Assembly (NCBI RefSeq): GCF_014905115.1
Contig: NZ_CP041235.1
Coordinates: 1,612,001 to 1,676,000, forward strand
Reading direction: 5' to 3'
Length of the DNA stretch: 64,000 bases
DNA from: Sulfurimonas sediminis
Lineage (GTDB): Bacteria > Campylobacterota > Campylobacteria > Campylobacterales > Sulfurimonadaceae
Both the position numbers and the translations under genes were made by a program. The notes under the pieces are model-generated. The model was not told the origin of the DNA. It saw only the letters and a list, made by a program, of their open reading frames with translations, and made no database searches. Below are positions 59,563 to 64,000 of the stretch, piece after piece (position 1 is the first letter of the stretch; each line of letters starts with the position of its first letter).

Positions 59563-60273
59563 CTACAAGATATGTGCATATCCTGTTTCCGGTTCTATTT
59601 TAATTACTATCTCATTCTTATTGTTGGCACTTTTTTTTGGATTAATACAAATGTCTGTACACAGTTTTATATAAACTGCTGAAGTTGTAATTCTATCTCC
59701 AGCAGAATTTAAAGCAGCTGCTGAAGTTGAACTTGTATTTCCTCTATAGGGTCTTCCCATATGATCAAATAAAATTCTTCTTGCACTTGACCCTGTACTG
59801 CCACCGCTGACAGTAATATTTTTAACAGCATATTTTTTACCGATATTTAATTCATTTGAAAGTTTTTTTGTTGCAGAATTGTCAAAAGAACCAAAAGGCA
59901 CACCAATTAGATATTTATTTTTTTTGAGAGGATTGCCTGCAACTTCTACATCCGTATATGTACTATTTGCACCAGGATTTCCATCATAGGCTCCACCGAC
60001 TGTAGCAGGAGAATCCGAAAATATCATGTAGGAGTTTGTTCCGGCAGCCGTAGAAAATGCCAATTGCCATTTTTGCCGAAACCAATATGGTTCATTCCGA
60101 TCAAACTTATCACCGATAGTTGCCAAGTGTTGTGTATACCTTATATGAGAAACCAACTGTATTGCAGCTTCCTGTAAAGGATTGGATCTTGTTTTTGGAA
60201 TTATGACTGCTGCTAGTATACCAATCATTACTACAACAAAAACAAGTTCTAAAAGTGTAAATGCTTTTTTCAT
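59563..60273 (-). CDS. Type IV pilin-like/pseudopilin protein
   Basis: 236 aa with a class III signal peptide: MKKA then FTLLELVFVVVMIGILAAVII, cleavage before the Phe with Glu at position +5. The position before the cut is Ala, not Gly. The hydrophobic helix is followed by a soluble domain with Gly/Ser/Thr-rich stretches and a possible disulfide (CTDIC). Such proteins build type II secretion or competence pseudopili. It stands apart from other pilus genes here. Confidence 0.88.
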   Translation of the reverse strand: MKKAFTLLELVFVVVMIGILAAVIIPKTRSNPLQEAAIQLVSHIRYTQHLATIGDKFDRNEPYWFRQKWQLAFSTAAGTNSYMIFSDSPATVGGAYDGNPGANSTYTDVEVAGNPLKKNKYLIGVPFGSFDNSATKKLSNELNIGKKYAVKNITVSGGSTGSSARRILFDHMGRPYRGNTSSTSAAALNSAGDRITTSAVYIKLCTDICINPKKSANNKNEIVIKIEPETGYAHIL

Positions 60274-60366
60274 ACTTAGAGTATATCAAAATAATTGCAA
60301 TTTTTAAGAAGAGGAGAAGGAAAGAAAGTCAGACAAAGAGATGCACTCTTTGTCTTAAAACAATAA

Positions 60367-62181
60367 TTAAATTTTTTCTGCTTTTTTTACATCGTATAGA
60401 ATATCATCCATCGGATGTCTGTACATTGGCATAGCAAGACGTTTTTCATCAAGAACATGCCCGATGAAACCTATTGAACGACCAACAATAAAGAATGAAT
60501 TGAGAGTACCTGATTCGATAAATTCATTAATTTCTTCTTCAGAGTATCCCAGTGCTCTCCACATATCAACCATCAAAATACCTATAGTACCATCAACATT
60601 TAAGATAAGATTTTCTTTTTTACTTGTTGTCAAGGCTTCAACAGTTTTTGCATAATCAAGCAATGGAGTACTTGGAAAATGTTCTGCTGCGTAATTCATA
60701 AGACCGGTTACACGAAGATCCGGATTTTTAAGAGATTTAATACGGTGACCGATACCTGGAATTGGCACACCTTCACTTTTCATATATGCTAAAAACTCTT
60801 TTGGAGAAAGATTGTTGTCATCAGCATATTTAAAATATTTAGCCGCACCGTCAATTGCACCACCAAATCTCGGACCAATTGTCAATAAACCTGTTACAAG
60901 TGATTCAACAACTGATTTGCCTGCACGTGCTGTTACTTTTGCATTATGCGCACCAGAAACCGCAGGACCATGGTCTGCTACTGTTTTAATAACAGTTTCT
61001 ATAAAATCTGTAGCCCATTTTGGATACTGTTTTTTAAACCATAGAAGTGAAATAACATCACCGATACCTTTACCTGTATCTGGAGTTGCAACAGATGAAA
61101 TAGGGAAGCCTGCATATGTAGCCTCTTCCCCTCTGTCATCAGAAATAGTACAGATAAAGTTTTTAGAACGGCGCATTTTAGGAATAACATTGATTTCAGG
61201 CTCTTCAATCTCTCCTATAATTCCTTTTGTTTTTAAATCATCATAAACTTCCATTATCGTTGCCGGTAAATCGTTAAATGTAGCCGGTACATGTATGCCT
61301 GCTTCAGCCATCGCTTTGTTTTTAGCTTCGGCAGTTTCACGCTCAGCATTTGCAGAAGCACCTGCATGTCCGAATTGAACACCGGAATCATAATATTTAG
61401 CGATTGTACCTATACACCATGCGATGATTGGTTTTGTAATTTTACCGGATTTTACCGCTTCGATTACCTTATACTCTTCAGTACCACCGACTTCACCAAG
61501 TAAAATCATATATTTTACATCCGGATTTTTTTCCATACGTAACAGGTTGTCAATAAATACCGAACCGACAAATCTGTCACCACCGATAGCAACACCCTCT
61601 GCAATACCGTCAGCATTAATTGCAATAATATTTGAAAGTTCGTTAAAAAGTCCACCAGAGCGTGTAACAAGTCCACATGAACCTGCACGGTGAAGTTTTG
61701 AGTTGATAATATTTTCGATAGTACCACCGATATTGGCAATTTTAAATGCACCCGGAACTATAGCACCAACAGTTGCCGGACCGATTACAGTAACATTTAA
61801 CTCTCTTGCATATGCGTTCATTCCGCGAGCCAGTCTTTCCGGAATTCCCTCAGCTGTGATCATGATTGTTTTAAATCCGCCAAGATTTAATGCTTCCATT
61901 GTCACATCATATGCCGTTCTGAATGATGCAAAATTTAAAAGTACATCAGCCTGTGGCTGCGCAGCTTTTGCCTCTGCTGTACTTTTGTAAATAGGCACCA
62001 TAATCTCATCTGCACCCCAAAAAAACTTTTCAAATTTGTTTGAACTTGTAGGTGCGACTATTGCCGCAACAGATGGTGTTTCTCTTTTGATTGTGTAATC
62101 ATAGTCAAGCATTCTCTGGATAGCAGTTTTGTTGTTATTCCAAAAAATTGCTTGTGTATCTCTAGTAAATAATTTTCCCAT
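60367..62181 (-). CDS. aclA: ATP-citrate lyase alpha subunit
   Basis: Large subunit of ATP-citrate lyase, which splits citrate to acetyl-CoA and oxaloacetate in the reductive TCA cycle. The 604 aa have a CoA-binding/succinyl-CoA-ligase-like N-terminal part with the phospho-His motif GHAGA near residue 270, and a citrate-synthase-like C-terminal domain (GIGHRIKSLKNPDLR). It lies 9 bases downstream of aclB. Its presence signals autotrophic carbon fixation. Confidence 0.95.
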   Translation of the reverse strand: MGKLFTRDTQAIFWNNNKTAIQRMLDYDYTIKRETPSVAAIVAPTSSNKFEKFFWGADEIMVPIYKSTAEAKAAQPQADVLLNFASFRTAYDVTMEALNLGGFKTIMITAEGIPERLARGMNAYARELNVTVIGPATVGAIVPGAFKIANIGGTIENIINSKLHRAGSCGLVTRSGGLFNELSNIIAINADGIAEGVAIGGDRFVGSVFIDNLLRMEKNPDVKYMILLGEVGGTEEYKVIEAVKSGKITKPIIAWCIGTIAKYYDSGVQFGHAGASANAERETAEAKNKAMAEAGIHVPATFNDLPATIMEVYDDLKTKGIIGEIEEPEINVIPKMRRSKNFICTISDDRGEEATYAGFPISSVATPDTGKGIGDVISLLWFKKQYPKWATDFIETVIKTVADHGPAVSGAHNAKVTARAGKSVVESLVTGLLTIGPRFGGAIDGAAKYFKYADDNNLSPKEFLAYMKSEGVPIPGIGHRIKSLKNPDLRVTGLMNYAAEHFPSTPLLDYAKTVEALTTSKKENLILNVDGTIGILMVDMWRALGYSEEEINEFIESGTLNSFFIVGRSIGFIGHVLDEKRLAMPMYRHPMDDILYDVKKAEKI

Positions 62182-62190
62182 CTCTTCTCC

Positions 62191-63531
62191 TTACTTCTCT
62201 TCTAATGCCATACGCACGATGTCTGTCACATGTGTTTCCGGACCATATACTTCAATGTTTAAACCTAATCTGTCAGCAGCTTCTTTAATGTCTTTTAAAC
62301 CTTTTTCATAGTTTGGACCACCACGTCTGACATAAATTTTTATACCTACATCTTTCATTTTATCAGCGTAATTTTCAAAAGCCTGAATAATACCTGTAAA
62401 TGTTTTTGCAACATCTGTAAAATTTGCAATCGCTCCACCAATGATTAAGATTTTATCACGACCTTCGGGATCTTTTTCTCTTGTCATTAAATCAAGAAGC
62501 GTTTCAGCATAAAATTTTGTTTCACCTGTTGTTGGACCACCTGAGTATTCACCATAGTTCGCTAAATCTTCAATACCCGCAAAATCAGCAATAGTATCAG
62601 CGTATACAACTGAAGCACCACCACCGGCAACCATAGTCCAGATTCTAGCTTCAGGCTTCAGTAGTGTAAGCTTGAGTGAAGCACCTGTTTTTGCATCTGC
62701 TTCCTCGATTGCTTCAACTTCCGGAGATTTTGCTTCCATACCAAATGCAGTTGGATATTCAACATCACCCCACTCTTCTACCATCATAAATCCGGCAGTA
62801 TCATCCAGTTTTGCAACCATGTCTAAAAGCTCAATTTTTGTTCCTTGCATAACAAATGGATTAATTTCAAGGTATGCAAAATTTAGTTCACGATACGCTT
62901 TAAAGAAACCGATTGCAAATTTTGCAAAATTTTCTTTATCTTCTTCTTTTACATCTGCAGGAATATTTGCTTTTATTTTCTCAGCGATCTCTTCTTCTGT
63001 AGCAGTAATTGGGAATGCAACTTCGGTAACTTTTTCATCCCATCCCTCTTCAACTTCCATACCACCTTCAGCTGACATGTAGAGAACATCTTCATCGCCT
63101 ACCACAGTTGCTGAAATATAATACTCTTCAGACTGATCATGCGGAGTAAATGGCTCAACAATAAAGTGAGTCAACCTGTCTACTTTTGGCTCACCAGTTG
63201 GAGTGTCACCATCAAAAGAAAAATAGACTGCCACATCTTCTTTCGCCTTTTCGTCAATCCATGCGGCTGCTTTTTCTAAAGTAACATCACCCGGCTTTTG
63301 ATCTTTAAAAAGCACTAAATTATTTTTACCACGTTTACCAAACAGCATATCCGGTTTTACAACTAATGGTTTTTCTTTTAACCATGGTTTTTCTTTTGCA
63401 GCTTCAAGTAGTTCCGCACCTGATGTCACCAGAACCGTCTCGTATGCATAAGTGAAATCTGGAAAGTATTTATTCCAATGTTTTGCTAAAATTGACTTCG
63501 CGTCATATTCTCGTATCGCTTTTTGAGCCAT
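62191..63531 (-). CDS. aclB: ATP-citrate lyase beta subunit
   Basis: Small subunit of ATP-citrate lyase, an ATP-grasp protein like the beta chain of succinyl-CoA synthetase. The 446 aa start MAQKAIREYDAKSILAKHW and include KPDMLFGKRGKNNLV, YLEINPFVMQ, WTMVAGGGASVVYAD and a C-terminal CoA-ligase-like domain (LIIGGAIANFTDVAKTFTG, YVRRGGPNYEKGL). Directly upstream of aclA, so one operon. Confidence 0.95.
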   Translation of the reverse strand: MAQKAIREYDAKSILAKHWNKYFPDFTYAYETVLVTSGAELLEAAKEKPWLKEKPLVVKPDMLFGKRGKNNLVLFKDQKPGDVTLEKAAAWIDEKAKEDVAVYFSFDGDTPTGEPKVDRLTHFIVEPFTPHDQSEEYYISATVVGDEDVLYMSAEGGMEVEEGWDEKVTEVAFPITATEEEIAEKIKANIPADVKEEDKENFAKFAIGFFKAYRELNFAYLEINPFVMQGTKIELLDMVAKLDDTAGFMMVEEWGDVEYPTAFGMEAKSPEVEAIEEADAKTGASLKLTLLKPEARIWTMVAGGGASVVYADTIADFAGIEDLANYGEYSGGPTTGETKFYAETLLDLMTREKDPEGRDKILIIGGAIANFTDVAKTFTGIIQAFENYADKMKDVGIKIYVRRGGPNYEKGLKDIKEAADRLGLNIEVYGPETHVTDIVRMALEEK

Positions 63532-63618
63532 AGAAACTCCCTATTTTGATATTTGTGGATTATTCTATCATAAAGTATCCAACAAATATCTTTGGTTTAT
63601 ATTAAGCATTAAATAGAT

Positions 63619-64000
63619 TTATTTATTGTTTATTTTAGTAACATTAGCCTTATACAGTATTTTATTTTTGTAACGTATCGTAACATCACTTCTTATACTT
63701 GAATGAGGTTGCAGTTCTTGTAAAACATTTTCATCACATTTATCAATAAAATAAAATTTTAATCTTTTTTGCATATCCTGGCTGGTTTTCACACACGATA
63801 TATTCATTGCTTTTAACTTGGTTGCAAGTTTTTTGGCAATATGCATTTTATATGCAAAATGTTTTTTTGGATTGTCTAAAAGTAAATACAGTTCTTTGTT
63901 AAACATTACAATTAAGGTATTAAAAATTAAAAATACAAAGGCCAACACAAATATTGCTCTGTATCTTTTTCTGAAGTTTGTCAGTCTTACCCTGTATGAA
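63619..64000 (-). CDS. Unknown membrane-anchored protein, 5' end outside window
   Basis: The frame is open to the right edge of the window, so the start is not visible. The readable part begins SYRVRLTNFRKRYRA, then a membrane helix (IFVLAFVFLIFNTLIVMF), and a basic soluble region with two cysteines (ISCVKTSQ, DKCDENV). Positive residues before the helix suggest the C-terminal part is periplasmic. I do not recognise the family. Confidence 0.65.
   Translation of the reverse strand, partial: SYRVRLTNFRKRYRAIFVLAFVFLIFNTLIVMFNKELYLLLDNPKKHFAYKMHIAKKLATKLKAMNISCVKTSQDMQKRLKFYFIDKCDENVLQELQPHSSIRSDVTIRYKNKILYKANVTKINNK

Overview
The window looks like chromosome of a Sulfurimonas-type chemolithoautotroph (Campylobacterota). 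The evidence is the AT-rich sequence, the conserved fmt-birA-parA-parB-atpF'FHAGD gene order, both subunits of ATP-citrate lyase (reductive TCA cycle), an unusual nitric-oxide-reductase-like haem-copper oxidase, and a flagellar flhA.

Layout: 1-10500 (minus strand) carries F1Fo ATP synthase, ParA/ParB, BirA, Fmt, ProB, Obg, L27 and L21. At 10596-11904 lies the first of two nearly identical ISAs1-type insertion sequences. 11907-17300 (minus) holds RidA, a thioredoxin-like protein, DapE, TrpC, two lipoproteins, a YkgJ-type protein and a TrmN6-like methyltransferase. KdsB, S15 and an Rrf2 regulator follow, then flhA broken by a one-base frameshift and a DHH phosphoesterase. 22290-24987 is a small AT-rich island bounded by a 28-bp direct repeat of the 3' end of the amidase gene. 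It holds an orphan FtsZ C-terminal-domain protein, a PD-(D/E)XK nuclease and a decayed IS256-type element. 24960-31746 (minus) is housekeeping: amidase, nitronate monooxygenase, TyrS, SpoT, RpoZ, PyrH. The second insertion sequence (31832-33140) sits in the last codons of an already broken GGDEF gene.

33839-45637 is a nitrogen oxyanion region. A membrane-anchored molybdopterin nitrate reductase (catalytic subunit plus a fused FeS/anchor subunit) and a two-subunit NOR-like oxidase read leftward. A nitrate/nitrite MFS transporter, a siroheme nitrite/sulfite reductase and a formate/nitrite channel read rightward. A perfect FNR-type palindrome sits at the oxidase promoter. Downstream of the channel (45696-49752) is a signalling module: a PP2C phosphatase fused to a Ser/Thr kinase, an unrecognised 437-aa protein, and a trypsin-like/zinc-ribbon/YbjN-like fusion. 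An M3 peptidase, an EEP-fold nuclease and uracil-DNA glycosylase follow. The rRNA operon (16S, tRNA-Ile, 23S, 5S) occupies 59003-53495 on the minus strand, without the tRNA-Ala that often accompanies tRNA-Ile. The window ends with a pseudopilin, aclA, aclB and a partial membrane-anchored protein.

The main cross-window signal is a 10-bp palindrome, TTACATGTAA. I counted 14 exact copies by eye, in coding and intergenic DNA, where about 0.2 would be expected by chance. In coding sequence it always gives Leu-His-Val or Thr-Cys-Lys.
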